A DNA stretch of 64,000 nucleotides from Bacteroidota bacterium (GCA_018266915.1 JAFDZM010000022.1:1-64000), one strand, 5' to 3'; counted from the first letter of the stretch, positions 8,931 to 20,629 are shown. Notes: generated by a model not told the origin, from the sequence alone. Made by a program: numbers and translations.

Positions 8931-8961
8931 AACTAATCTGGATCAACTTTTCCGAAGAATA

Positions 8962-8969
8962 CAAATTTA
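8962..8969 (-). promoter_or_regulatory. Candidate dnaE -7 box
   Basis: TAAATTTG on the minus strand matches TAnnTTTG about 32 nt upstream of the dnaE start. No TTTG was found at 19-20 nt spacing, so the call rests on the -7 box alone. Confidence 0.35.
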
Positions 8970-9207
8970 AAAAACTGCAAGATTTTCCGGATGTTCGGCG
9001 CCGTTTTAATTCCGTTTTATTTATAAACACCTGAGTAGTATATTAACAATTTTCGTCATTGCTGATGTGTTGTGATTAAAATGGCCAGGAAACATTTTAT
9101 AAGCCTTAAAAGTGGCGGATATGCCTAAAATTGAGTAAATTGAGTTCAGCATCAAACTATTTAATAGTATTATAGGTTATAAAATAACCATTGAAAAACA
9201 TTTACTC

Positions 9208-12200
9208 TTGAAAAAAATTGGTCGCATTGCCTTAAAGACTGCCTTATGGATTATTGGCAGCGTTCTGTTCCTGGTTCTGCTTATCATTATCCTGATACAG
9301 ATACCCGGCGTTCAGAACTTTGTTAAGGATAAAGCGGTCAATTATGTTCAGAATAAGATCCATACCAAAGTTAAGATCGGGCATATCAGTTTAGGGCTTC
9401 CAAAGCTTATCGTTGTCGACAGCGTTTATATGGAGGACCAAAAGCGTGACACCCTTATAGCTGGCGATCAACTGAAAGTAGATGTGAGCCTGTTTGATCT
9501 GCTTCACCACAAGCTCACCGTAAATGAGATCAACCTGAAAGGTATCACCGCCAATGTTTACCGCAATAAGGACAGCGTTTTCAATTTCGATTATATTATT
9601 AAGGCGTTCAATAGCGGGCCTTCAAAACCGACAAATCCAAATGATACCTCATCCATGAAGATATCATTGGATAAGATCATTCTGAACAAGATCAATATCG
9701 GCTACAAAGACCTGACCAACGGGAATAATGTAAAATTCATTTTGGGTCATTTTGATACCCGCATCAAGGACTTTGATATGAACAAAATGAAGTTCTCTAT
9801 TCCAAAGATTACCATATCTGATATCTATGCAAAGATTGTTCAAACCCCGGCAGGCTCATCTATACAAAAGGCAACGGTTGTTGATACAGCTACGAAACCT
9901 ATCAATATGACGCTGAACTTGGGCACGATCGACCTGTCGCGCATCAAAGTTGATTACAGCACCAACGAAATGGCAGCCAATGTAAATCTGGGTAAGTTCC
10001 TGATCGAGATAAATAAACTCGATCTGAAAAACCAAGTGGCTGACATTAATAATATCTCGCTGGATGACACCCGTGCTTCGCTCACTTTTGCCAAACCGCA
10101 AACGGTAAAAAAAGCGGTCGTAAAAACGGTAAAGAAAATCGATACGCTGGTAGCTAAACCGCAGAGCGGTAAACCCTGGTCGGCGGTATTGCGAAAGCTC
10201 AGCTTTAAGAATGATAACATTCAGTTTGACAACAATGGTCAAGCCCCGTTAAAGAATGGGCTTGATTACGCACACATGAACATCCGTGATCTGAATGCCG
10301 ACCTGGAAAATTTGGCATATAGTGCCGATAGCAGTTCGGGCAAGATCAATAATTTAACTTTTACTGAAAAAAGCGGATTGGCCATCAGAAAATTCCACAC
10401 TAATTTCTTTTATGGCGAGCACAAATCTTATCTAAACGAACTCTACCTGGAAACACCTCAAACCGTTCTGCAAAAGAAACTGGAGGTTGGATACCCTTCA
10501 TTAGCCAATATCAGTAAGGACTTAGGAAAGATCAGCATTAATGCTGATCTGGATGGCAGCCGCCTGGGATTGAAAGATGTACTCTTAATTATGCCGACGA
10601 TGGCTACAATGGAGCCATTTAAAAGCTCACCTAACAGCATATTCAAGATCAATGGCCGGGTGATGGGCAGGGTAAATGATCTGAATATTCCTTCGTTGGA
10701 GATCACAGGTTTGAGTAATACACATATTAACGCTTCTGCCAAAATGAAGGGACTGCCTGATATGAATAAGGCCTACTTTGATGTAACGATCAATGATTTT
10801 AATACCAGTCGCGCGGATTTGGACAAAGTTGTTCCTGCTGGGATGATCCCATCCAATGTTGCCATTCCTGAGAACATGAACCTGAAAGGGAACTTCAAAG
10901 GCAGCATGGCTAACTTCAATACCAAACTGGCCTTAAGGTCAAGCCTGGGTAGCGCCGATGTGACCGCTCAAATGAAGAATGGCACTAATAAACAGAAAGC
11001 GACCTATTCGGCGAAAGTCAACATCAACCAATTAAACATCGGTGCATTAACCAAACAACCACAGCAGGTAGGCAGTGTTACTTTATCAACTACCATATCA
11101 GGCACAGGCCTCGACCCCAAAACTGCAAGCCTTCAATTTAACGGCGATGTAGCCAGCGCTTATGTTAAGGGATATACTTATAAAAATCTAACACTAAAAG
11201 GTACAGCAGTGAATGGCAGCTACACAGCCATTGCCCGCATGAAAGACCCCAATATCAATTTCAGTTTGAATGCGAAAGCAAACATGAACAAGAAATATCC
11301 ATCAGTTAATGCGACGCTGATGGTAGATAGCATCAATCTGAAAAACCTGAATCTAACAACCGATGAAACCCGTTTTCATGGCAAGATCGAAGCTGAGGTT
11401 CCTACCGCCGATCCTGATTATCTAAATGCTGATATTAAAGCGACAGATTTAGTGATGTTTGCAGCTGGCAAGAGAATCAAAGTTGATACGGTAACTTTAG
11501 TATCAACGGCAAATGCTGATAGTAGTAGTCTGCGCCTAAAAACGCCTATGCTTTACGCCCATATGGTTGGCAAATACAAGCTGACCGAGATTGGTGCTGC
11601 CATGCAGGATGTGATCAATCAGTATTTCAATCGCTCTATCTCATCAAAAACGGTTAATGACAAACCAAAATATACGCCGCAGCAATTCAAGTTTGACGCC
11701 CGTTTGGTAAAAACACCACTGGTCACTGATTTTGCACCTGACTTGAAACAGCTCGATCCGATAACATTTAATGGATGGTTCAATAGTCAAACCGGGGATT
11801 TGGTAGTAAATGGCAATATGCCAAAGGTTGTTTATGCAGCAAATGAGATAAGCAACGTAAAATTGGCCATAAAAACCAATCAAAACGAACTCGATTACAG
11901 CCTGACTACCGACCAGGTAAAAGTATCTTCTTCCATCAACCTGCTTTATACAAGCATAACCGGCAAAGCTGAAGATGATAAGTTGAACATTAGTCTGCAA
12001 GTGCGCGATGCTGCTAAAAAAGACCGTTATCGTATTGCAGGTGTATTCAGCTTGTTGCCCGATGAATACCAGTTCAGTTTCTTGCAAAATGGCCTCCTGC
12101 TCGACTATAAGCAATGGGATGTAAGCGTTGATAATGCATTACAATTTGGCACCAAAGGCATATTCGCCAAAGACTTCACCATCACTAACAGCAACCAGAT

Positions 12201-14304
12201 ACTTAGCATTAATAGTACGGCTCAACAAATGAACTCGCCTGTTAAAGTCGATTTTAAAAATTTCCATATCGAAACTTTGACGCGCATTGCCCAGCAGGAT
12301 TCATTACAGGTTGGCGGTGTGATCAATGGGGATGCAACGATCAGCAATTTCCAGAAATCGCCTGTATTTACGTCAGCTTTGAATATTGGAGACTTCAGCT
12401 TTAAAGGTGATACAGTCGGCAATATCGCTATCAAGGTAAACAATCAAACCGAAAATGCTTTTGCTGCTCAAGTTGGCATTACCGGCAAAGGCAATCAGGT
12501 AGACTTGAAAGGAATATATTACACTGCTCCGCAAAGCCGCTTTGATCTCGACCTGAACATAGTGAAGCTGAATATGAAAAGTATTGAAGGGTTCAGCTTT
12601 GGTAGTATCAAGGAAGCTAGTGGTGATTTAACTGGTCAGCTAAAAATAGCAGGCACTACGTCGGCTCCGGCGATCCGTGGCGACATTAATTTTAATAAGG
12701 TTGGCTTTAATGTCTCGATGCTCAACTCTTACTTCAGCATGCCGCGCGAAAGCATCACTTTTAATAATGATGGTATACTATTTAATGATTTCACCCTGGT
12801 CGACTCGACTGGGAATAAAGCCGTAGTAACCGGCACGGTTTACACTTCAAATTACACTGATTACAAATTCGGCCTAAATATCCATAGTGATAATTTCCGT
12901 GTGATCAACTCGACACGGGAAGATAACCAGCTTTACTACGGCAAGCTGTATCTGAACAGCGATATTAAAATAAGGGGTGATATGAATTCGCCTGTGGTGG
13001 ATGCAAACCTGACCGTGAATGACAAAACCAATCTGACCATCGTTCTTCCTTCAAGTGATCCGAGCATCGAAGATCGGAAAGGTGTAGTAGAGTTTATCGA
13101 TCCTAATGCACCGAAATCCGACTCAATAATGCTGGCTAAGCAACTCGACTCATTAAAGAAAAGTAAGTTGACCGGCATGGATGTGAATGCTACCATCAAG
13201 ATAAACAAGGATGCTGTTTTCAATATTGTAATCGACCAAAACAATGGTGACATTGTTCATATAAAAGGTGAAGCACAGTTAAATGGTGGAATCGACCCAA
13301 GCGGCAAAACCAATCTAACAGGAACCTACACTGTAGAGCAGGGTTCATACAATCTTTCCTATGCCTCAGTAAACCGCAAATTCATTTTCAAAAAAGGCAG
13401 CACTATTACCTGGACAGGCGACCCGACCAGCGCCAATATCAATTTGACAGCTATTTACGTAGCCGACGTACCTCCTATTGACCTGGTAAGCGACCAATTA
13501 ACAGGCACGGAAAATCAAACCATGTACAAGCAAAAGCTGCCATTTAATGTCGATCTGAAATTGGAGAATGAGCTAATGAAACCCGACATCAGCTTTGACA
13601 TTGTGTTGCCAGATAGCAGTTATACAGTATCACAGGATGTGATCAATACCGTCGATTCGCGGCTGGCGCAGGTAAGACAAGATCCCAATGAGCTAAACAA
13701 ACAAGTGCTGGGGGTTTTGGTATTGGGCCACTTCATCGGCGACAATCCACTGCAAAGCCAGGGCGGTAATTCTGGTGTTCAAGGGTTGGTGCGCAATAGC
13801 GTAAGCAGTTTATTGTCAGATCAATTAAATCGTTTGGCCGGTAACCTGATAGCTGGGGTTGATTTGAATTTTGGATTGACGTCTGGCGAGGATTACTCCT
13901 CCGGCACAGCACAAAACCGAACGGATTTGAATGTGGGTTTATCCAAGCGATTCCTGAATGACAGGCTTACGGTTAGTGTAGGGAATAATTTCAACCTGGA
14001 GGGTCAAAATCAACCCGGGCAAAAGACCACGGATATAGCGGGAAATGTTTCCGTGAATTATAAACTTAGTAAGGATGGCCGCTATCAATTACGCGCCTAT
14101 CGTCGTGACCAGTTCGTAGTGATCGAAGGTGAGATTATCGAAACAGGGGTCGGCTTTACTTTAACTGTTGATTACAATCGTTTTAGCCAGATATTCAGAA
14201 GAAAAACACCTAAGGATAAGGCGCTGGAACGCAAATACAAACAAGAGCAAAAAGAAAAAGACCAGGAAGCTAAAGATACCACACAGCAGCAAGCAGCCAA
14301 CTAA
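9208..14304 (+). CDS. tamB: TamB-family translocation/assembly protein
   Basis: A very large (1698 aa) inner-membrane-anchored AsmA/TamB protein that spans the periplasm and works with an Omp85 partner in outer-membrane biogenesis or lipid transport. The N-terminus KKIGRIALKTALWIIGS is followed by one hydrophobic anchor (about 12-32) and an AsmA-like start (VKIGHISLGLPKLIVVDSVY). A long beta-rich body of repeated strand patterns follows, and the C-terminus carries the DUF490/TamB domain (LAGNLIAGVDLNFGLTSGED, then strand repeats ending near TVDYNRFSQIF), with a charged Lys/Glu/Gln tail. The start is TTG at 9208: the anchor begins just after it and the only nearby upstream TTG runs into a stop. 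The gene ends 6 bp before tamL. Confidence 0.93.
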   Translation: MKKIGRIALKTALWIIGSVLFLVLLIIILIQIPGVQNFVKDKAVNYVQNKIHTKVKIGHISLGLPKLIVVDSVYMEDQKRDTLIAGDQLKVDVSLFDLLHHKLTVNEINLKGITANVYRNKDSVFNFDYIIKAFNSGPSKPTNPNDTSSMKISLDKIILNKINIGYKDLTNGNNVKFILGHFDTRIKDFDMNKMKFSIPKITISDIYAKIVQTPAGSSIQKATVVDTATKPINMTLNLGTIDLSRIKVDYSTNEMAANVNLGKFLIEINKLDLKNQVADINNISLDDTRASLTFAKPQTVKKAVVKTVKKIDTLVAKPQSGKPWSAVLRKLSFKNDNIQFDNNGQAPLKNGLDYAHMNIRDLNADLENLAYSADSSSGKINNLTFTEKSGLAIRKFHTNFFYGEHKSYLNELYLETPQTVLQKKLEVGYPSLANISKDLGKISINADLDGSRLGLKDVLLIMPTMATMEPFKSSPNSIFKINGRVMGRVNDLNIPSLEITGLSNTHINASAKMKGLPDMNKAYFDVTINDFNTSRADLDKVVPAGMIPSNVAIPENMNLKGNFKGSMANFNTKLALRSSLGSADVTAQMKNGTNKQKATYSAKVNINQLNIGALTKQPQQVGSVTLSTTISGTGLDPKTASLQFNGDVASAYVKGYTYKNLTLKGTAVNGSYTAIARMKDPNINFSLNAKANMNKKYPSVNATLMVDSINLKNLNLTTDETRFHGKIEAEVPTADPDYLNADIKATDLVMFAAGKRIKVDTVTLVSTANADSSSLRLKTPMLYAHMVGKYKLTEIGAAMQDVINQYFNRSISSKTVNDKPKYTPQQFKFDARLVKTPLVTDFAPDLKQLDPITFNGWFNSQTGDLVVNGNMPKVVYAANEISNVKLAIKTNQNELDYSLTTDQVKVSSSINLLYTSITGKAEDDKLNISLQVRDAAKKDRYRIAGVFSLLPDEYQFSFLQNGLLLDYKQWDVSVDNALQFGTKGIFAKDFTITNSNQILSINSTAQQMNSPVKVDFKNFHIETLTRIAQQDSLQVGGVINGDATISNFQKSPVFTSALNIGDFSFKGDTVGNIAIKVNNQTENAFAAQVGITGKGNQVDLKGIYYTAPQSRFDLDLNIVKLNMKSIEGFSFGSIKEASGDLTGQLKIAGTTSAPAIRGDINFNKVGFNVSMLNSYFSMPRESITFNNDGILFNDFTLVDSTGNKAVVTGTVYTSNYTDYKFGLNIHSDNFRVINSTREDNQLYYGKLYLNSDIKIRGDMNSPVVDANLTVNDKTNLTIVLPSSDPSIEDRKGVVEFIDPNAPKSDSIMLAKQLDSLKKSKLTGMDVNATIKINKDAVFNIVIDQNNGDIVHIKGEAQLNGGIDPSGKTNLTGTYTVEQGSYNLSYASVNRKFIFKKGSTITWTGDPTSANINLTAIYVADVPPIDLVSDQLTGTENQTMYKQKLPFNVDLKLENELMKPDISFDIVLPDSSYTVSQDVINTVDSRLAQVRQDPNELNKQVLGVLVLGHFIGDNPLQSQGGNSGVQGLVRNSVSSLLSDQLNRLAGNLIAGVDLNFGLTSGEDYSSGTAQNRTDLNVGLSKRFLNDRLTVSVGNNFNLEGQNQPGQKTTDIAGNVSVNYKLSKDGRYQLRAYRRDQFVVIEGEIIETGVGFTLTVDYNRFSQIFRRKTPKDKALERKYKQEQKEKDQEAKDTTQQQAAN

Positions 14305-14310
14305 TCACCT

Positions 14311-16581
14311 ATGAATCTAAAATTACGATATATACTCATATTTTCATCTGTACTGACTGCCTGCAGCACTACCAAATATCTTGCACCTAACCAAAAACTA
14401 TATGATGGAGGCACGGTAAAATTTGCCGATACAGCGGGTAATGTAACCGCCAAAGATCAAAAAGGAATGAGTGATGAGTTGACAGATTTGCTTCGCCCAC
14501 ATCCAAACTCCAAAATATTGGGCATGCGGATAAAACTGTGGATCTATTATAAAACCAAAACTACCAAAAAGAAAGGTTTCAGTCATTGGCTTAATACTAA
14601 ATTCGGTCAGCCTCCTGTGCTAATAAGCGAAGTAGATGTAAATAAGAACGCCCAGATATTGCAAAGCCGTCTGCAAAACGAAAGCTATTTCCAGGCACAG
14701 GTAAGTGGCGATACTACAAGTAAAAAGAAGCTTGCTAAAGCAATATATACTGTTGAACCAGGATCAAATTATACCATCCGTTCGGTATATTTTCCAAAAG
14801 GTAAAAGCGATGTGGATACAGCAGTTGCAGGCACAACCAAAGAAACCCTGTTTGTTGTTGGCAACAACTATAACCTGGATATTATTAAAGCTGAGCGCAT
14901 CCGTATAGACGCAAAGCTAAAGGAAGAAGGCTTTTACTATTTTGCACCTGAAGACCTTATCATGCGTGTGGACAGCACGGTAAAAGATCACCAGGTAGAT
15001 ATTTATGTAAAAGTGAAGGATGAAACAGCTGACGAAGCGCGCAGGATATATAAGATCAATAATATTTATGTATACCCGCATTATACTTTAAGGGACACTG
15101 CCCTTAAACTCGATTCGGCAGTAAAATATCGTTGGTACAATGTGGTCGACCCGAAAAATACGGTACGCCCATTTGTATTTAAAAACACTGTGCTGTTGCA
15201 GCCCGGCCAGGTATACAATCGTACCGATCACAACAAATCCCTGAACAGGATGATTAATCTTGGGCCATTCAAATTTGTAAAAAACAGGTTTGAAGATGTT
15301 TCTGCAGACTCATCTAAGTTGAACGTGTACTATTTTTTGACGCCATACCCCAAGAAATCCTTACAACTTGATCTCTTAGGTCGTACAAACTCGGCTAATT
15401 ATACAGGTACCCAGGTTAATATTAACTGGAAAAACCGCAACGCCTTTAAAGGAGCCGAGGCGCTAACTGTTACCTTATTTGGTAGCTCAGACGTTCAATT
15501 CTCCGGGCAAAACAGCGGTTATAATGTATACCAAACCGGCGTTCAGACTACGATATCGTGGCCACGGTTCATTATGCCATTTCCTGATCCAAAAGCGGAT
15601 AATGCCTACATACCGCATACCAATCTGACATTAGGATATACGCTGGTAGACCGGAACAAGCTTTATCTTTTAAATTCCTACAGCGGCTCGTGGGGGTACG
15701 AGTGGAAAGAAAATACTTTTGTTACCCACGATCTGAATTTAATCAATGTAACCCGGGTGGATGCGGCCCATGTATCCCAACAATACCTGGACAGTATACA
15801 ACACACTCAAAACCCAACGCTGAAGCATGTAATCGATAACCAGTTTACTTTCGGCCCAAGCTACGGGTATACCTACACTACAACTACGCAAACCAACCGT
15901 ACCAACACCTATTTTTATAATGGAAAGATTTCTTTATCAGGTAACATCTACGGCTTGTTAACAGGTGCTGATACCTTAGCCGGAAAGGTGCGTAAGCTAT
16001 TTGGTGTTCCGTTTAACCAGTATGTGAAGATCGAGAATGAGTTCCATTTTTATCATAAACTCAGCCCTAACAGCAGCCTTGCAACCCGGGTGATTGTGGG
16101 GGTCGGTTTACCTTATGGAAACTCTACCATTTTGCCCTATAGCCAGCAATTCTTTATTGGCGGGACCAATAGCTTAAGAGGCTTCAGGGCACGATCCATT
16201 GGACCGGGTACTTATACCCCATCAGAGACGATTACCAGTGCCAGTGGATTTTTACCAGATGAATCGGGCGATATAAAAATTGAAGCAAATTTAGAATACC
16301 GGCCGAAACTATTCAGCATTGTATACGGCGCCCTCTTTATGGATGCGGGAAATATATGGAACCTAAGATCCCATGCAGGGTTACCAGGCGCAGCCTTTGG
16401 CAAAGACTTCATTAATCAAATGGCGGTAGATTGGGGCTTCGGGTTACGGTTTGATCTTACTGTTCTTGTGCTTCGTACTGATCTTGGCTTCCCGGTACGT
16501 TATCCATTTCCGCCGGGACAACCTTATAAATTTAAAGCGCAATATGGCGTATTTAACCTGGCCATAGGCTATCCTTTTTAA
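14311..16581 (+). CDS. tamL: TamA-like Omp85 outer-membrane lipoprotein (TamL type)
   Basis: A 756-aa Omp85-superfamily protein. The signal peptide ends in a lipobox (VLTAC, Cys about 18), so the mature protein is a lipoprotein, a Bacteroidota peculiarity known as TamL. POTRA-like repeats fill roughly 100-350 (for example SRLQNESYFQAQVSGD and KLKEEGFYYFAPED). The C-terminal 16-strand barrel carries the L6 motif GGTNSLRGFRARSIGPGTY (the VRGF/Y-type tip) and ends in an aromatic residue (AIGYPF), as expected of a barrel. Immediate linkage to tamB, 6 bp apart, supports a TAM-like complex. It is not the main BamA, which lacks a lipobox. Confidence 0.9.
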   Translation: MNLKLRYILIFSSVLTACSTTKYLAPNQKLYDGGTVKFADTAGNVTAKDQKGMSDELTDLLRPHPNSKILGMRIKLWIYYKTKTTKKKGFSHWLNTKFGQPPVLISEVDVNKNAQILQSRLQNESYFQAQVSGDTTSKKKLAKAIYTVEPGSNYTIRSVYFPKGKSDVDTAVAGTTKETLFVVGNNYNLDIIKAERIRIDAKLKEEGFYYFAPEDLIMRVDSTVKDHQVDIYVKVKDETADEARRIYKINNIYVYPHYTLRDTALKLDSAVKYRWYNVVDPKNTVRPFVFKNTVLLQPGQVYNRTDHNKSLNRMINLGPFKFVKNRFEDVSADSSKLNVYYFLTPYPKKSLQLDLLGRTNSANYTGTQVNINWKNRNAFKGAEALTVTLFGSSDVQFSGQNSGYNVYQTGVQTTISWPRFIMPFPDPKADNAYIPHTNLTLGYTLVDRNKLYLLNSYSGSWGYEWKENTFVTHDLNLINVTRVDAAHVSQQYLDSIQHTQNPTLKHVIDNQFTFGPSYGYTYTTTTQTNRTNTYFYNGKISLSGNIYGLLTGADTLAGKVRKLFGVPFNQYVKIENEFHFYHKLSPNSSLATRVIVGVGLPYGNSTILPYSQQFFIGGTNSLRGFRARSIGPGTYTPSETITSASGFLPDESGDIKIEANLEYRPKLFSIVYGALFMDAGNIWNLRSHAGLPGAAFGKDFINQMAVDWGFGLRFDLTVLVLRTDLGFPVRYPFPPGQPYKFKAQYGVFNLAIGYPF

Positions 16582-16702
16582 TTAGTGAATGAGTAAGTTA
16601 GTGAATGAGTGAATTGTTAAGTGGTTGATTGGTTAAAGGTAAACCAATGCACCAATTACTTAACTCAATCAACATAATCAACCATTCAACTCAATCAACC
16701 AA
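16582..16702. repeat. Intergenic word-repeat element with inverted arms
   Basis: TTAGTGAATGAGT occurs twice in tandem (16582-16594 and 16598-16610) and AACTCAATCAAC twice (16662-16673 and 16688-16699). GTTGATTG at 16625-16632 is complementary to the CAATCAAC cores, so the whole region can fold back. It fills the tamL-protease spacer and ends 24 bp before the next ATG. Confidence 0.65.
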
Positions 16703-16725
16703 CAAGAATTGATTAATATTGCCGG

Positions 16726-17151
16726 ATGATTATAACGGTTCCTTTGCAAATTATTGATCTTCATGGCGATGGTTATCATCCTCTTGTTGTGGTAAAGATA
16801 AACGGCACATCCTATACCCTCGTGCTGGATACCGGTGCATCGAGAACAGCTTTTGATCATGACATATTGGAGCAATCAGGTACAGCCATTACAGCAAGCG
16901 AAAGATTATCTACGGGACTGGGTGTCACCAACATGAATTCATTCACGGCTGTAATTAATGAAATTCATATCGGCGATTTGAATATACCCGATTTTGAGGT
17001 TGCTGTGCTCGATCTTTCAACCATCAATGTTGCTTACAGGCAGCTAAATCACCCCGAAGTTTTAGGCGTTTTAGGCGGTGACATACTGGTGAAATATAAA
17101 GCTGTGATTGATTACGGACAACAAACGCTCAGTTTTCACCTCCAATCATAA
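16726..17151 (+). CDS. Retropepsin-like aspartic protease (clan AA), 141 aa
   Basis: A small single-domain aspartic-protease-like protein. The catalytic triplet occurs in LVLDTGASRTAFD (about 35-47, hydrophobic-D-T-G-A-S), and VLGVLGGDILVKYKAVIDY (about 108-126) is the usual following flap and strand segment. One DTG per chain means the active form would be a homodimer, as in retropepsins. No signal peptide or membrane segment is seen, so it is probably cytosolic. Family members in bacteria are mostly uncharacterised; neither substrate nor partner can be inferred. It converges on gyrB across a shared hairpin. Confidence 0.82.
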   Translation: MIITVPLQIIDLHGDGYHPLVVVKINGTSYTLVLDTGASRTAFDHDILEQSGTAITASERLSTGLGVTNMNSFTAVINEIHIGDLNIPDFEVAVLDLSTINVAYRQLNHPEVLGVLGGDILVKYKAVIDYGQQTLSFHLQS

Positions 17152-17156
17152 AACAC

Positions 17157-17185
17157 CAAAGCCTCACCAAATTGGCAAGGCTTTG
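17157..17185. terminator. Hairpin between convergent protease and gyrB genes
   Basis: CAAAGCCT (17157-17164) pairs with AGGCTTTG (17178-17185), with a partly self-complementary CCAAATTGG in the loop. It lies between two converging genes, where a bidirectional terminator is expected, but the T-runs on both sides are short. Confidence 0.5.
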
Positions 17186-17212
17186 CGGTATTTAAGCTTA
17201 TTTCAGAAAGAT

Positions 17213-19231
<2,019 letters not shown>

Positions 19232-19281
19232 TTACCCCGGATTTCAGGCATAGCTGTGGATAAATAACAGCGATGTTTATA

Positions 19282-19418
19282 TATGCTGATGTGCAGATGT
19301 GCGAATGTGCAGATAACTTCAAAAACACCATATCAATTAATATTAAAATGCCAAATTGCGCCCATCCATCTTCGCATTTGCATATCTGCACATCTACACA
19401 TCCCTGCATTTGCACATC
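19282..19418. repeat. GATGTGCA word repeat with long inverted arms
   Basis: Arms 19288-19311 and 19371-19394 pair at about 20 of 24 positions. Further copies of the word GATGTG(C/T)A on the left and of its complement on the right extend the element to 19418. It lies in the divergent gyrB/OmpH spacer. Its right edge supplies the TTTG of the OmpH promoter. Confidence 0.7.
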
Positions 19419-19439
19419 CGGGGCGAAAGTTTATCTTTG
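19409..19439 (+). promoter_or_regulatory. Promoter of the OmpH-like gene
   Basis: TTTG (19409-19412) and TATCTTTG (19432-19439) are separated by exactly 19 nt, a full match to the Bacteroidota consensus TTTG-N19-TAnnTTTG. The start codon at 19462 is 22 nt beyond the -7 box. Confidence 0.7.
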
Positions 19440-19461
19440 TCAAAAATTTTGAATTAAGAGA

Positions 19462-20052
19462 ATGAAAATCAAGACCTCGCCTTTAACCAAACTAACGTTA
19501 GGCCTTATGGTTGCCGGCACTATTGCGGCATGCAACCAAAATAAAACTTCAGATAAATCAGCTGCTGCTTCTACACCTCCTTCATCCGGGAGTATTGTAT
19601 ACGTAAATCAGGATACCCTGTTGTCGAAATATGAATATTTCAAGGACATGAGCAAACGCCTTGACGATAAAAGAAAAGCAGCACAGAATGATGTCGGTTC
19701 ACGCCAGCAAGCGCTTCAAAGAGAAGCTGCTGATTATCAAAAAAGCGCTAATACATTAAGTGCAGACCAGCGTGCAACTACTGAACAACGTTTACAGCGC
19801 GAAGGACAGGAGTTTCAGCAATATTCTCAAAATGAGGCCGCTCAAATTCAGAGCGGAGAGGCGGACGAGCAGAAAAAACTGTATGAAAAAGTCGCAGCAT
19901 TTATGACGGATTATGCTAAAGAAAAAGGTTATAAAATGATCCTGACCTTCCAGAAAGGCAACACTACCATGTGGTATGGTGACTCGGGATTGGATGTAAC
20001 ATCTGATGTTGTAAAAAGGTTGAATGATGCTTACGCAAAAGACAAAAAATAA
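19462..20052 (+). CDS. OmpH/Skp-family periplasmic protein, lipoprotein form
   Basis: A 196-aa Skp/OmpH-like protein. The family's long alpha-helical hairpin is visible as a charged, Gln-rich coiled coil (about 55-150: KRLDDKRKAAQNDVGSRQQ onward), followed by the conserved beta segment YAKEKGYKMILTF. Skp normally chaperones outer-membrane proteins in the periplasm. Here the signal peptide ends in TIAAC (Cys at about 23), so the protein is probably lipid-anchored, unlike soluble E. coli Skp. A Ser/Pro-rich linker follows the Cys. It is monocistronic, with a consensus promoter upstream and hairpins downstream. Confidence 0.85.
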   Translation: MKIKTSPLTKLTLGLMVAGTIAACNQNKTSDKSAAASTPPSSGSIVYVNQDTLLSKYEYFKDMSKRLDDKRKAAQNDVGSRQQALQREAADYQKSANTLSADQRATTEQRLQREGQEFQQYSQNEAAQIQSGEADEQKKLYEKVAAFMTDYAKEKGYKMILTFQKGNTTMWYGDSGLDVTSDVVKRLNDAYAKDKK

Positions 20053-20059
20053 CATTTAC

Positions 20060-20087
20060 ACACATGCGTCAAACGGGCGCGTGTTTT
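20060..20087 (+). terminator. Possible first terminator after the OmpH-like gene
   Basis: ACAC..GCG pairs with CGC..GTGT across a 9-nt loop with an AT bulge, followed by TTTT. It is 8 bp past the stop. It is weaker than the hairpin just downstream. Confidence 0.45.
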
Positions 20088-20096
20088 AAAAATACA

Positions 20097-20129
20097 ATAA
20101 GGCCCTGGTTCCAAAAAGCCGGGGTTTTT
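20097..20129 (+). terminator. Terminator upstream of the guanine deaminase gene
   Basis: CCCTGG (20103-20108) pairs with CCGGGG (20119-20124, one G-U pair), extended by GG/TT wobble pairs and A-T pairs, and followed by TTTTTAATT. It ends 14 bp before the deaminase start codon, so that gene probably starts with readthrough or from a promoter overlapping the hairpin. Confidence 0.6.
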
Positions 20130-20142
20130 AATTCGCAGTGCT

Positions 20143-20622
20143 ATGGACATGAAGGAACATGAAAAATTTATGCGGATGGCCATCGAACTCTCTGAGCAGA
20201 ACGTAAAGGGTGCTGCCGGCGGTCCGTTTGGTGCAATAGTGGTAAAAAATGGCGCGGTGGTGGCTGGCAGTGCTAACCTGGTTGTTCAGCAAAACGACCC
20301 TACAGCCCATGCAGAAGTATCTGCAATCAGGCTTGCCTGCCAGCAATTAGGTACTTATAATTTAGAAGGGTGCGTGATATACACCAGTTGTGAACCCTGT
20401 CCTATGTGTCTCGGCGCTATTTATTGGGCACATATCGATACGATCTATTACGGCAATACAAAGACTGACGCAGCCGACATTGGCTTTGACGACCACTTTA
20501 TCTACAAGGAACTGGAGCTCCCGATGAATGAGCGCAAATTACAGATCATTCAACTTTTGCGGGACGAGGCTATATCAGCGTTCAAACTCTGGGCCGATTC
20601 TGAATCAAAAAGAGATTATTAA
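20143..20622 (+). CDS. guaD: Guanine deaminase (cytidine-deaminase fold)
   Basis: A 159-aa zinc deaminase. The zinc site is complete: HAE in PTAHAEVSAI (about 64-73) and PCPMC in SCEPCPMCLGAIYWA (about 84-98). The flanking sequence (GGPFGAIVVKNG, TDAADIGFDDHFIYKE and a C-terminal Tyr after basic/acidic residues) resembles Bacillus-type GuaD, which converts guanine to xanthine, more than TadA, whose C-terminal region differs. Purine salvage, cytosolic. A terminator shared with the convergent dehydratase gene follows. Confidence 0.8.
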   Translation: MDMKEHEKFMRMAIELSEQNVKGAAGGPFGAIVVKNGAVVAGSANLVVQQNDPTAHAEVSAIRLACQQLGTYNLEGCVIYTSCEPCPMCLGAIYWAHIDTIYYGNTKTDAADIGFDDHFIYKELELPMNERKLQIIQLLRDEAISAFKLWADSESKRDY

Positions 20623-20629
20623 TCACAAA

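Noticed and set aside
8931..9207. Riboswitch or RNA element between dnaE and tamB
   Set aside because: No conserved motif or stable stem could be picked out by eye; only a -7 box for dnaE is visible.
9856..13253. Several minus-strand frames of 70-156 aa inside tamB
   Set aside because: They are antisense shadows of a long, well-supported coding region and have no recognisable domains.
19282..19418. CRISPR-like look of repeated words
   Set aside because: Units are about 8-11 nt, adjacent, and inverted between halves. There are no uniform spacers and no cas genes.
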